This document shows positions 1 through 7,780 of a stretch of DNA of 64,000 nucleotides, piece after piece (position 1 is the stretch's first letter; the number at the start of each line of letters is the position of its first letter). The DNA is taken from assembly GCA_035461305.1 (NCBI GenBank), contig DATHVN010000106.1, positions 1 to 64,000 on the forward strand, written 5' to 3'. A program made the position numbers and the translations under genes. Below the pieces are notes generated by a model, which saw nothing but the letters and a program-made list of their open reading frames with translations, was not told the DNA's origin and made no database searches. Source of the DNA: Euzebyales bacterium (GTDB lineage Bacteria > Actinomycetota > Nitriliruptoria > Euzebyales > JAHELV01).

Positions 1-21
1 GATCGCACCGTCGGTGCGATC
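1..21. promoter_or_regulatory. Perfect palindrome at window edge
   Basis: Two 10-base arms, GATCGCACCG and CGGTGCGATC, flank a single T. It may be the terminator hairpin of a gene left of the window or an operator upstream of the PHA synthase. No T-run follows, and the left flank cannot be seen, so its role is open. Confidence 0.5.
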
Positions 22-32
22 CGCGACGGTCT

Positions 33-48
33 GTGTCGGGCCCGACAC
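33..48. promoter_or_regulatory. 16-bp perfect palindrome upstream of phaC
   Basis: GTGTCGGGCCCGACAC is a perfect palindrome 85 bases before the PHA synthase start. A self-complementary site this long, with no spacer, in front of a metabolic gene resembles a dimeric repressor site. Nothing in the window identifies the binding protein. Confidence 0.45.
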
Positions 49-132
49 GATCCGGTTCCGCGAAGTACCGATAGCATCCGCTAGGTATCCTGAGCATGAG
101 CAGGGTGCCGAACACGAGGCAAGGGGCCGAGC

Positions 133-1845
133 ATGAGCAACAACGCCAGTGAGTACACGGAGCAGCTCGCTGACATCCTCACACCGGAGGCGGGGCTGAT
201 CGCCTCCGCCGACCCGGTGCTGTTCGGTCGCGCGCTGGCCCGCGCAGGCATGGCCGCGATGGCCAACCCGGCCGCCACGTCCCGCGCCACCTTGTCATTC
301 CTGGGCACGCTGGTGCAGGCGGGCCGGGCCACCGCCGGCGTGGCGGTCGGGCGTACGGTCGAGCCGCCCGTGCCGGCCCAGGGCGACCGCAGGTTCGCGG
401 ACGCCACGTGGAGCGAGAACCCGGCGTTCTTCGCCCTGCACCAGGTCTATGCGGCCGGCGCGCGGTACCTCCGCGACCTGCTTGACTCCGCACCGCTCGA
501 CCGCGCGAGCCGAGGCAAGGCCGAGTTCGCCCTCAACTACCTGCTCGACACCATCGCACCGACCAACGCGCTGGCCACCAACCCCGACGCGCTGAAGCGC
601 GCGTTCGAGACCGGTGGGATCAGCGTGCTCAGAGGCATGCGCAACATGCTCGACGACATGGCCCACAACCACGGACGGCCCCGGCAGGTCGACCCCTCGC
701 CGTTCGCGCTCGGCGAGAACCTGGCCGCGACCCCCGGCAAGGTCGTGTTCCGCAACGAGCTGATGGAGCTCATGCAGTACGAGCCGCAGACCGACCAGGT
801 CCACGAGATCCCGATCCTGTGCAGCCCGCCGTGGATCAACAAGTACTACATCATGGACCTCGCGCCCGGAAAGAGCCTGATCGAGTGGGCCGTCCAGCAC
901 GGCCACACCGTGTTCATGATCAGCTACCGAAACCCCGACGCGTCGATGCGCGACACATCGATGGAGGACTACCTGATCCACGGACCGCACACGGCCATGG
1001 ACGTGGTCGCCGAGATCACGGGCCAGCGGACGGTCAACATGATCGGGCTGTGCCTGGGCGGCGCGCTCACGGCGATGCTGGTCGCCTACCTGAAGGCGAC
1101 CGGTGAGGACCGCGTCAACGCGATCACGCTGCTCAACACCCTGCTGGACTACCGCGAGCCGGGCGAGCTGGGCGTGTTCACCGACATGGCGACCATCGAG
1201 CGCCTCGAGGCAAAGATGGAGAAGACGGGCTACTTGCCGGCCAGTGAGATGCGCGGCACGTTCGACGCCCTCCGCGCCAACGACCTGATCTTCAACTACG
1301 TCGTCAACAACTGGCTGAAGGGCGAGGACCCACCGCCGTTCGACATCCTCGCGTGGAACGCCGACTCGACCAACATGCCCGCCGAGATGCACTCGTGGTA
1401 CCTGCGTTCGTGCTACATCGGCAACGAGCTCGCCGAGGATGAGATGGAGCTCGCGGGCCAGCACCTGTCGCTCAAGTCGGTCGACTGCGACGCCTACATC
1501 GTCGCCGCGCAGAACGACCACATCGCCCCGTGGCGCTCGTCGTACATGTCGACCCAGCTGCTCGGTGGCGACGTGCGGTTCTGCCTCAGCTCGCGCGGAC
1601 ACATCGCCGGCGTCGTCAACCCGCCGAGCCCAAAGGCCAGGATCTGGCTGTCGTCGGACACGCCACCGGATCCGGATGTCTGGTGGGAGAACGCGACGGA
1701 GTCGGGCCGGTCGTGGTGGGAGGACTGGGCGGAGTGGATCGACGACCGCGCCGGCAGGATGGTCGATGCGCGTCCGGTCGGATCCGAGGCGCACCCACCG
1801 ATCGATCTGGCACCCGGCCAGTACGTCAGGGCGACCGCCGATTAG
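133..1845 (+). CDS. phaC: Poly(3-hydroxyalkanoate) synthase
   Basis: Polymerises hydroxyacyl-CoA into intracellular polyester granules. The 570-residue length fits single-subunit class I/II synthases rather than the shorter class III PhaC. The N-terminal part (to about 200) precedes an alpha/beta-hydrolase core. The lipase-like box GLCLGG places the nucleophile at Cys307; the expected Asp (NDHIAPW) and His (SRGHIAG) lie at about 462 and 490, so the Cys-Asp-His triad is intact. An AAGGGG ribosome site precedes the ATG. A phasin-like gene with its own promoter follows, which supports a granule locus. No phaA/phaB precursor genes are nearby, so monomer supply is encoded elsewhere. Confidence 0.93.
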   Translation: MSNNASEYTEQLADILTPEAGLIASADPVLFGRALARAGMAAMANPAATSRATLSFLGTLVQAGRATAGVAVGRTVEPPVPAQGDRRFADATWSENPAFFALHQVYAAGARYLRDLLDSAPLDRASRGKAEFALNYLLDTIAPTNALATNPDALKRAFETGGISVLRGMRNMLDDMAHNHGRPRQVDPSPFALGENLAATPGKVVFRNELMELMQYEPQTDQVHEIPILCSPPWINKYYIMDLAPGKSLIEWAVQHGHTVFMISYRNPDASMRDTSMEDYLIHGPHTAMDVVAEITGQRTVNMIGLCLGGALTAMLVAYLKATGEDRVNAITLLNTLLDYREPGELGVFTDMATIERLEAKMEKTGYLPASEMRGTFDALRANDLIFNYVVNNWLKGEDPPPFDILAWNADSTNMPAEMHSWYLRSCYIGNELAEDEMELAGQHLSLKSVDCDAYIVAAQNDHIAPWRSSYMSTQLLGGDVRFCLSSRGHIAGVVNPPSPKARIWLSSDTPPDPDVWWENATESGRSWWEDWAEWIDDRAGRMVDARPVGSEAHPPIDLAPGQYVRATAD

Positions 1846-1906
1846 CAGGGGCCTGCTGCGGGGACGGTCATGGTTCCACGAGCGACCGCAGCACGGCATC
1901 GGCAGA

Positions 1907-1926
1907 CTGCGAGCAACTGCTCGCAG
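1907..1926. promoter_or_regulatory. Inverted repeat next to the phasin -35 box
   Basis: Nine-base perfect arms CTGCGAGCA and TGCTCGCAG are separated by AC. The repeat ends three bases before a consensus -35 hexamer. This is the position expected of a regulator site for the phasin promoter. The CTGC...GCAG ends recall TGC/GCA-type sites described for PHA regulators of the PhaR family, but that comparison is from memory. Confidence 0.55.
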
Positions 1927-1929
1927 GGG

Positions 1930-1957
1930 TTGACAACCAGCAAGCGCTTGGTATAGT
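1930..1957 (+). promoter_or_regulatory. Strong sigma70-type promoter for the phasin gene
   Basis: TTGACA (1930-1935), a 16-base spacer, and TATAGT (1952-1957). It is the best consensus promoter in the window. Transcription would begin near 1964, which argues that translation starts at 2020 rather than at the upstream in-frame GTG at 1963. Confidence 0.75.
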
Positions 1958-2019
1958 TAGCAGTGCACGGTAAATCAACCCCCATGTCCGCAACCTCCGA
2001 CAATGGAGTGATCCACACA

Positions 2020-2409
2020 ATGACCGATACGCGAGAGATGACGCAGACCGCACAGAACCAGACGCTGGACTTCGTGCGCCAGAGCCAGGACGCGTTCGTC
2101 GAGGCCATGCAGGTGTGGTCCGACAGCCTGAACCGCCTCGTGGGCACCACCCAGGAGCGGACGGCCACCGTCAGCGAGCTGCCCAAGCCCGATGAGGTCC
2201 TCGACCAGGTCTTCGACTTCGCCGAGGCGCTGCTGAGCGCGCAGCGCGAGTTCGCGCACAACGTGGTCCGCACCGCGTCCACCGTGTGGGCGCAGGGTGA
2301 GCAGACCGCCGCGCAGGAGAGCCAGACCGCTCCGCAGGAGAGCCAGAAGGCCACCAGCGCCGCCGTCGAGGCCATGAAGAAGGCCGAGAATAAGAAGGCC
2401 GAGAAGTAG
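2020..2409 (+). CDS. Phasin-like PHA granule-associated protein
   Basis: A small (129 residues), predicted largely helical protein without membrane segments. Its core (about 15-90) has the amphipathic pattern of phasins, which coat PHA granules. The C-terminal tail has two AQES/PQESQ-type repeats and a Lys/Ala-rich end (KKAENKKAEK), reminiscent of DNA- or surface-binding tails in PhaP/PhaM and HBHA-like proteins. The start at 2020 is chosen because GGAGTG lies about 10 bases upstream and the consensus promoter ends just before the alternative GTG. Its place directly after phaC supports the call; sequence similarity alone would be weak evidence. Confidence 0.72.
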   Translation: MTDTREMTQTAQNQTLDFVRQSQDAFVEAMQVWSDSLNRLVGTTQERTATVSELPKPDEVLDQVFDFAEALLSAQREFAHNVVRTASTVWAQGEQTAAQESQTAPQESQKATSAAVEAMKKAENKKAEK

Positions 2410-2438
2410 TCCCTGACCCGACCTTCGCCGCACGATCA

Positions 2439-2467
2439 CGGGGCACCGCCATCACGGCGGTGCCCCG
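2439..2467 (+). terminator. Strong hairpin after the phasin gene
   Basis: A perfect 12-bp GC-rich stem (CGGGGCACCGCC / GGCGGTGCCCCG) closes a five-base ATCAC loop 30 bases after the phasin stop. There is no U-run, as is common in actinobacterial hairpin terminators. It separates the phasin transcript from the XRE regulator. Confidence 0.75.
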
Positions 2468-2537
2468 TTCATGTCCAGATGCGTCTGACCGGCGCGGCAT
2501 GAGGTCGTGCCCACCCACAGCGTAGTCTGGTGTCGAC

Positions 2538-2921
2538 ATGATCGACGATCCTTGGGAACGCCAGCGCGCGGCGCTGGGTTCGTACATCCGCAGCCAGCGC
2601 AAGCTGGCGAACCTGTCGCTGCGTCAACTGGCGGACATCGCGAAGGTGTCGAACCCGTACCTCAGCCAGATCGAGCGGGGGCTCCACGCGCCCTCGGTGC
2701 GGGTGCTGCGGTCGATCGCAGAGGCGCTGGACCTCAGCGCCGAGACACTGCTGGAGCAGGCCGGCCTCCTCGAGCATGCCAATGGCACCCAGGCGGCACA
2801 GGCCACACCGCCGACCGAGCGTGCCATCCGCATCGACCCGCGGCTGACCGAGTCCCAGAAGGAAGCGCTGATCTCCGTCTACCGCAGCTACGTCGCCGCC
2901 GCTGACGGCGACGCGTCGTAA
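2538..2921 (+). CDS. XRE-family helix-turn-helix regulator
   Basis: A 127-residue transcription factor. The Cro/CI-type HTH spans about residues 14-70 (LSLRQLADIAKVSNPYLSQI contains the turn and recognition helix). The C-terminal part (from about 75) is short and helical, with no ligand domain. It lies just downstream of the phaC-phasin pair, so PHA control, possibly through the palindrome at 1907-1926, is a reasonable inference only. TAGTCT at 2523-2528 sits so close to the ATG that the message may be leaderless. Its 3' end overlaps the convergent next gene by 34 bases. Confidence 0.85.
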   Translation: MIDDPWERQRAALGSYIRSQRKLANLSLRQLADIAKVSNPYLSQIERGLHAPSVRVLRSIAEALDLSAETLLEQAGLLEHANGTQAAQATPPTERAIRIDPRLTESQKEALISVYRSYVAAADGDAS

Positions 2922-3697
2922 GCTGCCAGCGCACGGCTGCACGCGCGCTCCAGACGGTAGTGGGCGCGCAGCCGGTGCAACAGCCGCGGTGGCGCCAGGT
3001 GTCGCTCGCCCGTGCGATCCACAACGGCCAGCTCAGAGGCGTCCACGACGCCGGAGACGACCAGCTCGGTCGACCGCTCCTGGTCGGGGATCGAGAAGTC
3101 GTGCGTGAAGAGCACTGCCGGACCCTGGCGACGGCCGCCGCCATCCCCGGCGAGTAGCAGCACCCGCACCCGTTCGGCGTCCCAGTCGTCCACCGCCACG
3201 GTATCGACGGTCATCCCCTCAGCACCGACGGTGAACAGCACGCCGTCGTCGGGTCCCGCTCGGCGCGCCACCTGACGGAGCGGCCCGGTGGGCTCCAGCC
3301 GGACGATCCACCGCGGCACGTACCACCAGTGCTCCCGTCGCTGGATGGCCGTGTCGATGAGCAGCCGGGATGGCGGGTACTTGCGCACCTCCTGGTCCAG
3401 CGCACCCGTCCACGTCCACTCCCCCGACCGGTCCGGCGTCACTGTCACACGGGCCGACACGGCGCATGCAGACCAGCCCTTCCAAGCCATGCGCGAATCG
3501 GAGAACACGAGCGTGGCGGCCGTGGCGCGGTCGAGGCGCCGCGCTGTCGCGGTCCGCGCGAAGGACAGCGCCGCAACGACCGCGTCATCGATCACCAGGG
3601 GAATGACCGCGGTGGCATGCAGTCTGCCAGCCGCATCACGCCAACCGAGCTCGGCGCGGGCTGCGCCGGCTGCGACCGTCGTCACATCCGTCCGCAT
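2888..3697 (-). CDS. Hypothetical protein, possible flavin-type split-barrel fold
   Basis: A 269-residue soluble protein with no signal peptide or membrane segment. Residues about 25-130 have the strand pattern and aromatic patches (YVPRWIVRLE, WKGWSACAVSARV) seen in pyridoxamine-phosphate-oxidase-like split barrels. The C-terminal half contains acidic, Val-rich strands and an Arg-rich helix. I do not recognise a specific family. The ATG at 3697 follows a TTGGGGAC ribosome site and is preferred to the longer reading from 3775, which would run into the cstA upstream region. It shares a divergent promoter region with cstA. Confidence 0.6.
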   Translation of the reverse strand: MRTDVTTVAAGAARAELGWRDAAGRLHATAVIPLVIDDAVVAALSFARTATARRLDRATAATLVFSDSRMAWKGWSACAVSARVTVTPDRSGEWTWTGALDQEVRKYPPSRLLIDTAIQRREHWWYVPRWIVRLEPTGPLRQVARRAGPDDGVLFTVGAEGMTVDTVAVDDWDAERVRVLLLAGDGGGRRQGPAVLFTHDFSIPDQERSTELVVSGVVDASELAVVDRTGERHLAPPRLLHRLRAHYRLERACSRALAAYDASPSAAAT

Positions 3698-3725
3698 GGT
3701 CCCCAACCAGACCGTAAACAAACGT

Positions 3726-3756
3726 TTGACAGCTGTTCTGAGTGGAAGCGTAGACC
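3726..3756 (+). promoter_or_regulatory. Candidate cstA promoter
   Basis: A consensus TTGACA (3726-3731) is followed after 19 bases by TAGACC (3751-3756), upstream of the ATG at 3793. The long spacer and weak -10 lower confidence. The -35 abuts AAACGTTT, a small palindrome shared by the divergent region. Confidence 0.35.
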
Positions 3757-3792
3757 CAAGCCCGAGAGCGTTCATCGTGAAAGGCGCGCCAC

Positions 3793-5499
3793 ATGCCCGC
3801 AGTCGTCGTATTCGTGGCAGTCATGGTGATCTTCGCGCTCGCCTACCGGTACTACTCCGTGTATCTGGCTGAGCGCGTCTATGCACTCGATCCGGACTTC
3901 GTGACGCCGGCGCATGAGTTCGAGGACGGCGTCGACTACGTGCCCACCAACAGGCACGTCCTGTTCGGCCACCACTTCACCTCGGTCGCGGGCGCGGCCC
4001 CGATCGTCGGGCCGGCCATCGCCGTGGTGTGGGGCTGGGTGCCCGCGCTGCTGTGGATCGTGATGGGCACAGTGTTCGCTGCCGGTGTCCACGACACGGG
4101 ATCGCTGGTCGTGTCGGTCCGCAACAAGGCCACCAACATCGGCACGCTGGCGCAGACGGTGATCAACCCGCGGTCACGCAACCTGTTCCTGGCGATCATC
4201 TTCTTCCTGCTGACGCTGGTCAACGCGGTGTTCGCCATCGTCATCGGCACCTTGTTCGACGCCAACCCCGAGGCTGTCATCCCGATCTTCGTCGAGATTC
4301 CCCTGGCGATCTTCATCGGGCAATACATCCACCGCACGAACACCGGCGCCCTGGTCCCCTCCCTCGTGGGCGTCGCCGTCCTCTACGCGCTCATCGCCGT
4401 GGGCATCGCCTTCCCGATCGACATCAGCGGCATCGCCGAGGCGATGGGCATGAGCGCCCGGACGCTGTGGATCATCATCCTGTTCATCTACACCTGGATC
4501 GCGTCGCGCATCCCGGTGTGGGTGCTGTTGCAACCCCGCGACTACATCAACTCCCACCAGTTGTTCATCGCCCTGACGGTCATCTTCCTCGGCGTCCTGA
4601 TCGGCATGGACGCGATGGCCGCACCGGCGTTCAACCCGGTCGAGGGGCCGCGGAACTGGTTCCCGTTCCTGTTCGTCACCATCGCCTGCGGCGCGGTCAG
4701 CGGCTTCCACAGCCTGGTGTCGAGCGGTACGACCTCGAAGCAGCTCGACAGGGACACCGACGCGCGGTACGTGGGTTACATGGGCGCGCTGGGTGAGGGA
4801 TCGCTCGCGCTGGGCGCGGTGCTCGCGACCACCGCGGGCATTGCAGTCGTCGGCGTCGACTGGGGTGCGCAGTACGCTGACTTCGCGACCGCGTCGGACA
4901 CGGCGCTGGGCAACTTCGTGCAGGGCGTGGCCGGGTTCGCGAGCAACATCGGTATACCCATCAGCTACGGGACGGCGTTCGCCGCGGTCGTCGTGGTCTC
5001 CTTCGCCGCCACCACGCTCGACACCGGCGTCCGGCTGCAGCGCTACATCATCCAGGAGATCGGCGAGATCGTCGGCAGCCGCCCGCTCAGCCGGAACCTC
5101 AACCTGTCCACCACGCTCGCCGTGCTGCTGCCGCTGGGCCTGGCACTCGCACCAGCGGGCGAGAACGACACCCTCGCGTTCGGGCGCCTCTGGACGCTGT
5201 TCGGCACCACCAACCAGCTGACCGCCGGGCTGGCGCTGGCCGTCATCGCAGTCTTCGTCACCCAGGCCCGACGCAACGCGATGGCGCAGATCGTGCCCCT
5301 GACCTTCCTGCTGTTCATGACGGTCTGGGCGCTGATCATCAACCTGCGCGAGTTCGTCACCAACCGGGACTGGCTGCTGGCGCCCCTCGACCTCGCCATC
5401 CTGATGCTGGCCGGGTGGCTGATCGTCGAGGCCGTCGTCGCGATCCGCAACGCACGGACGGAGGCGCGCGAAGTCACCGCCCCGGCCGACAGGTCCTGA
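3793..5499 (+). CDS. cstA: CstA-family (peptide/pyruvate) transporter
   Basis: Integral membrane transporter of the carbon-starvation family, whose E. coli members take up peptides and pyruvate under nutrient limitation. At 568 residues it is the shorter Gram-positive-type version. Roughly 16 hydrophobic segments are visible. Family hallmarks include the N-terminal HHFTSVAGAAPIVGPAIA stretch (about 56-73) and the GFHSLVSSGTTSKQ segment (about 302-315). It overlaps the next gene by one base (TGATG), so the two are translationally coupled. In enterobacteria cstA is followed by a small ybdD-type gene; here a different Cys-bearing protein occupies that slot. Confidence 0.92.
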   Translation: MPAVVVFVAVMVIFALAYRYYSVYLAERVYALDPDFVTPAHEFEDGVDYVPTNRHVLFGHHFTSVAGAAPIVGPAIAVVWGWVPALLWIVMGTVFAAGVHDTGSLVVSVRNKATNIGTLAQTVINPRSRNLFLAIIFFLLTLVNAVFAIVIGTLFDANPEAVIPIFVEIPLAIFIGQYIHRTNTGALVPSLVGVAVLYALIAVGIAFPIDISGIAEAMGMSARTLWIIILFIYTWIASRIPVWVLLQPRDYINSHQLFIALTVIFLGVLIGMDAMAAPAFNPVEGPRNWFPFLFVTIACGAVSGFHSLVSSGTTSKQLDRDTDARYVGYMGALGEGSLALGAVLATTAGIAVVGVDWGAQYADFATASDTALGNFVQGVAGFASNIGIPISYGTAFAAVVVVSFAATTLDTGVRLQRYIIQEIGEIVGSRPLSRNLNLSTTLAVLLPLGLALAPAGENDTLAFGRLWTLFGTTNQLTAGLALAVIAVFVTQARRNAMAQIVPLTFLLFMTVWALIINLREFVTNRDWLLAPLDLAILMLAGWLIVEAVVAIRNARTEAREVTAPADRS

Positions 5500-5933
5500 T
5501 GGCGACCGGGCAACGGCCGCCGCACCGGGTCATGCTGGTGCGCGAGTGGGACAGCCAGACAAGCGGGTCGGGCTGCTGCGGGCGGTTGGGCGGCGAGCAC
5601 TGTGACGTGGGGCATCCCGACACGTTCGCCCACAGCCGACCGCTGATGGAGGCGATGGGCGCGATCTACCGCGCTCTGCGCAGAGAGCTGCCCCGCGAGC
5701 GCGTGGAGATCACCGTCGTCGACCCGCGCAACATGGTGTGGTTGATCCCCACGATCCTGCGTGACGGTCACCGCCGGGGACTGCGCGGGGGCGAGCTGTG
5801 GCGTCAGGTCAACGCCGGCGTGCGCAACGGCGCGATCGTGGTCGACGGAGTTGCCCTGTTCGCCCACGACTATCCGGATGAGGACGCCGCGGTGGATGCC
5901 GTGCTTCGCGAGCTGGCCGCCGCGTCGGCCTGA
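5499..5933 (+). CDS. Small thioredoxin-fold-like Cys protein coupled to cstA
   Basis: 144 residues. The N-terminal part reads strand, then a CCGR-type cluster (SGSGCCGRLGGEHC, about 29-42), then helix (about 50-70), then VEITVVDPRN and a C-terminal GAIVVDGVALFA strand pair. This order resembles thioredoxin/arsenate-reductase-like folds, with cysteines in the redox position after strand one. Translational coupling to cstA (one-base overlap) suggests a role in transporter function or carbon-starvation redox control. I do not recognise a named family, and the cysteines could bind metal instead. Confidence 0.65.
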   Translation: MATGQRPPHRVMLVREWDSQTSGSGCCGRLGGEHCDVGHPDTFAHSRPLMEAMGAIYRALRRELPRERVEITVVDPRNMVWLIPTILRDGHRRGLRGGELWRQVNAGVRNGAIVVDGVALFAHDYPDEDAAVDAVLRELAAASA

Positions 5934-6038
5934 CCGACCTGGGGACGCACCGCCGCCCAGTGCGCAATCCTTACACCCGGTGCCACCGCGCGATCTGGGG
6001 ATGCGACCACTGCCGGGCGCGATTGTCCCGACGGTGGA

Positions 6039-7067
6039 TCAGCCGCCGATGTAGGACATCTCGACCTTCGCAGCGCTCGCGGCGGTCTCCTCGGTGCGCA
6101 GCTCGGAGTAACGGTCGGTGCGCCGCAGCCAGACGCCGGCGAGGCGGTCGCGAAGCTCGCCGTCGTCGACCGCGTCGTCGCGCAGCCACGCGCGCACGTC
6201 GGTGCCCGCAGCGGCGAACAAGCAGGTGTACAGCTCGCCGATCGCCGACAGCCGCGCCCGGGTGCAGGTCGAGCAGAATGGCTGGGACACGGACGAGATC
6301 ACGCCGACCTCACCCGCACCATCGCGATAGCGCCAGCGCTCCGCCACCTCGCCGGTGTAGTTCGGATCGAGGGGCTCGACGGGGTACACGGCGTCGATGC
6401 GGGCTATGACGTCGGCACCGGGCACGACCTCGTCCAGCTTCCAGCCGTTCGTCGTGCCGACGTCCATGAACTCGATGAAGCGCACGATCAGCCCGTGCTC
6501 ACGCCCGTACCGCGCGAGCGGCACGATCTGGTCCTCGTTGACCCCTCGGCGCACCACGACGTTGACCTTGATCGGCGCGAAGCCCACGTCCTGCGCCGCG
6601 GCGATGCCGTCGAGGACGCGTCGCACGCTGATCTTCGTGTCGCTCATGGCGCGGAACACATCGTCGTCGAGCGCGTCGAGGCTGACCGTCAGCCGCGACA
6701 AGCCCGCCGCTCGAAGGTCCGCGGCGACGGGAGCCAGCAGTGACGCGTTCGTCGTCATCGCAAGATCGTCGATGCCGCCGACGGCGGCCAGCATGCCCAC
6801 CAGGTCCGGCACGTCGCGGCGCACCAGTGGCTCGCCACCGGTCAGACGCACCTTGCGCACGCCGAGACCCGCGAGCACCCGCACGGCGCGGGCGATCTCC
6901 TCGAACGTCAGCAGCTCGACCCGGGGCAGGAACTGGTGCTCCGGTCCGAACAGCTCACGCGGCATGCAGTAGGTGCAGCGGAAGTTGCACCGGTCGGTGA
7001 TCGAGACCCGAAGATCACGCAGCGGCCGACGCAGACGGTCGAGCGGTCGCTGGCGGTTGTCTGGCAC
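6039..7067 (-). CDS. moaA: GTP 3',8-cyclase (molybdenum cofactor step 1)
   Basis: A radical-SAM enzyme that rearranges GTP on the way to cyclic pyranopterin. The SAM cluster motif CNFRCTYC places ligands at Cys27, 31 and 34. The second cluster is given by CSTC plus a later Cys (SAIGELYTC). The protein ends in the conserved Gly-Gly needed for activity (SYIGG). At 342 residues it is normal length. No other mo-cofactor genes are in the window. It faces the cstA pair and is followed upstream by coaE on the same strand with an 86-base gap. Confidence 0.95.
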   Translation of the reverse strand: MPDNRQRPLDRLRRPLRDLRVSITDRCNFRCTYCMPRELFGPEHQFLPRVELLTFEEIARAVRVLAGLGVRKVRLTGGEPLVRRDVPDLVGMLAAVGGIDDLAMTTNASLLAPVAADLRAAGLSRLTVSLDALDDDVFRAMSDTKISVRRVLDGIAAAQDVGFAPIKVNVVVRRGVNEDQIVPLARYGREHGLIVRFIEFMDVGTTNGWKLDEVVPGADVIARIDAVYPVEPLDPNYTGEVAERWRYRDGAGEVGVISSVSQPFCSTCTRARLSAIGELYTCLFAAAGTDVRAWLRDDAVDDGELRDRLAGVWLRRTDRYSELRTEETAASAAKVEMSYIGG

Positions 7068-7153
7068 ACGCCAATCTTAGTCATTCGGCTCCCACGCCCG
7101 CCGCGTTCCGCAACGCGCACGCCGAAGGGCCGGCGATCCGGCGTGGAGTGTGG

Positions 7154-7762
7154 TCAACTGTGGCCGGACGCCATCCTGCACAACGTGTCGGCCATCTCGT
7201 CGGCGCGCTCGACCAGATCGTCGGGGCCGTCCTCGTTCCACAGCACGTGGGTGGCGCGCGCGAGCTTGGCCTCCAACGGTGCCTGCGCACGCACGCGTTG
7301 CCGTGCCTCGCGCTCGGTCATCCCGCGGTAGCGCATGAGCCGCCGGACCTGCGTCTCGGCGCGTGTCGCGACCACGATGATCGCGTCGTAGCGCCGGTCG
7401 ACCTCGGATTCGACAAGCAGTGGCACATCGAGCACGACGCAGCCGTCGAACGCGACGAGCAGCTCGAGCTGGTCCGCGATCTCGGCGAGGATCGGCGGGT
7501 GCGTGATCTCGTTGAGCACGGCCCGCTGCCGCTCGTCGTCGAAGACGATCGCACCCAACGCGGCCCGGTCGATGAAGCCGTCGTCATCGAGGATCTCATG
7601 ACCGAAATGCTCGACGATCTCGTGGTACGTCCGGGTGCCCGGTTGCGTCACCTCCCGGGAGATCGCGTCCGCGTCGATCAGCTCGGCGCCGTGCTTGACG
7701 AAGCGCTCGGCAACGGTGCTCTTGCCCGAAGCGATACCGCCGGTCAGGCCGATGAGGAACAC
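7154..7762 (-). CDS. coaE: Dephospho-CoA kinase
   Basis: Final CoA biosynthesis step, ATP-dependent 3'-phosphorylation of dephospho-CoA. The P-loop GGIASGKST spans residues 8-16 (Lys14). DADAISRE and later Arg-rich lid segments follow. At 202 residues it is the basic bacterial form, without the C-terminal GrpB-like extension found in mycobacteria. Start is GTG at 7762, 18 bases after rpsA, so the two are co-transcribed as in mycobacteria. Confidence 0.94.
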   Translation of the reverse strand: MFLIGLTGGIASGKSTVAERFVKHGAELIDADAISREVTQPGTRTYHEIVEHFGHEILDDDGFIDRAALGAIVFDDERQRAVLNEITHPPILAEIADQLELLVAFDGCVVLDVPLLVESEVDRRYDAIIVVATRAETQVRRLMRYRGMTEREARQRVRAQAPLEAKLARATHVLWNEDGPDDLVERADEMADTLCRMASGHS

Positions 7763-7780
7763 GGCTGCGACCCCCCGGCG

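Noticed and set aside
3697-3775. Longer N-terminus for the split-barrel-like protein
   Set aside because: The extension overlaps the cstA promoter region and the internal ATG has a better ribosome site.
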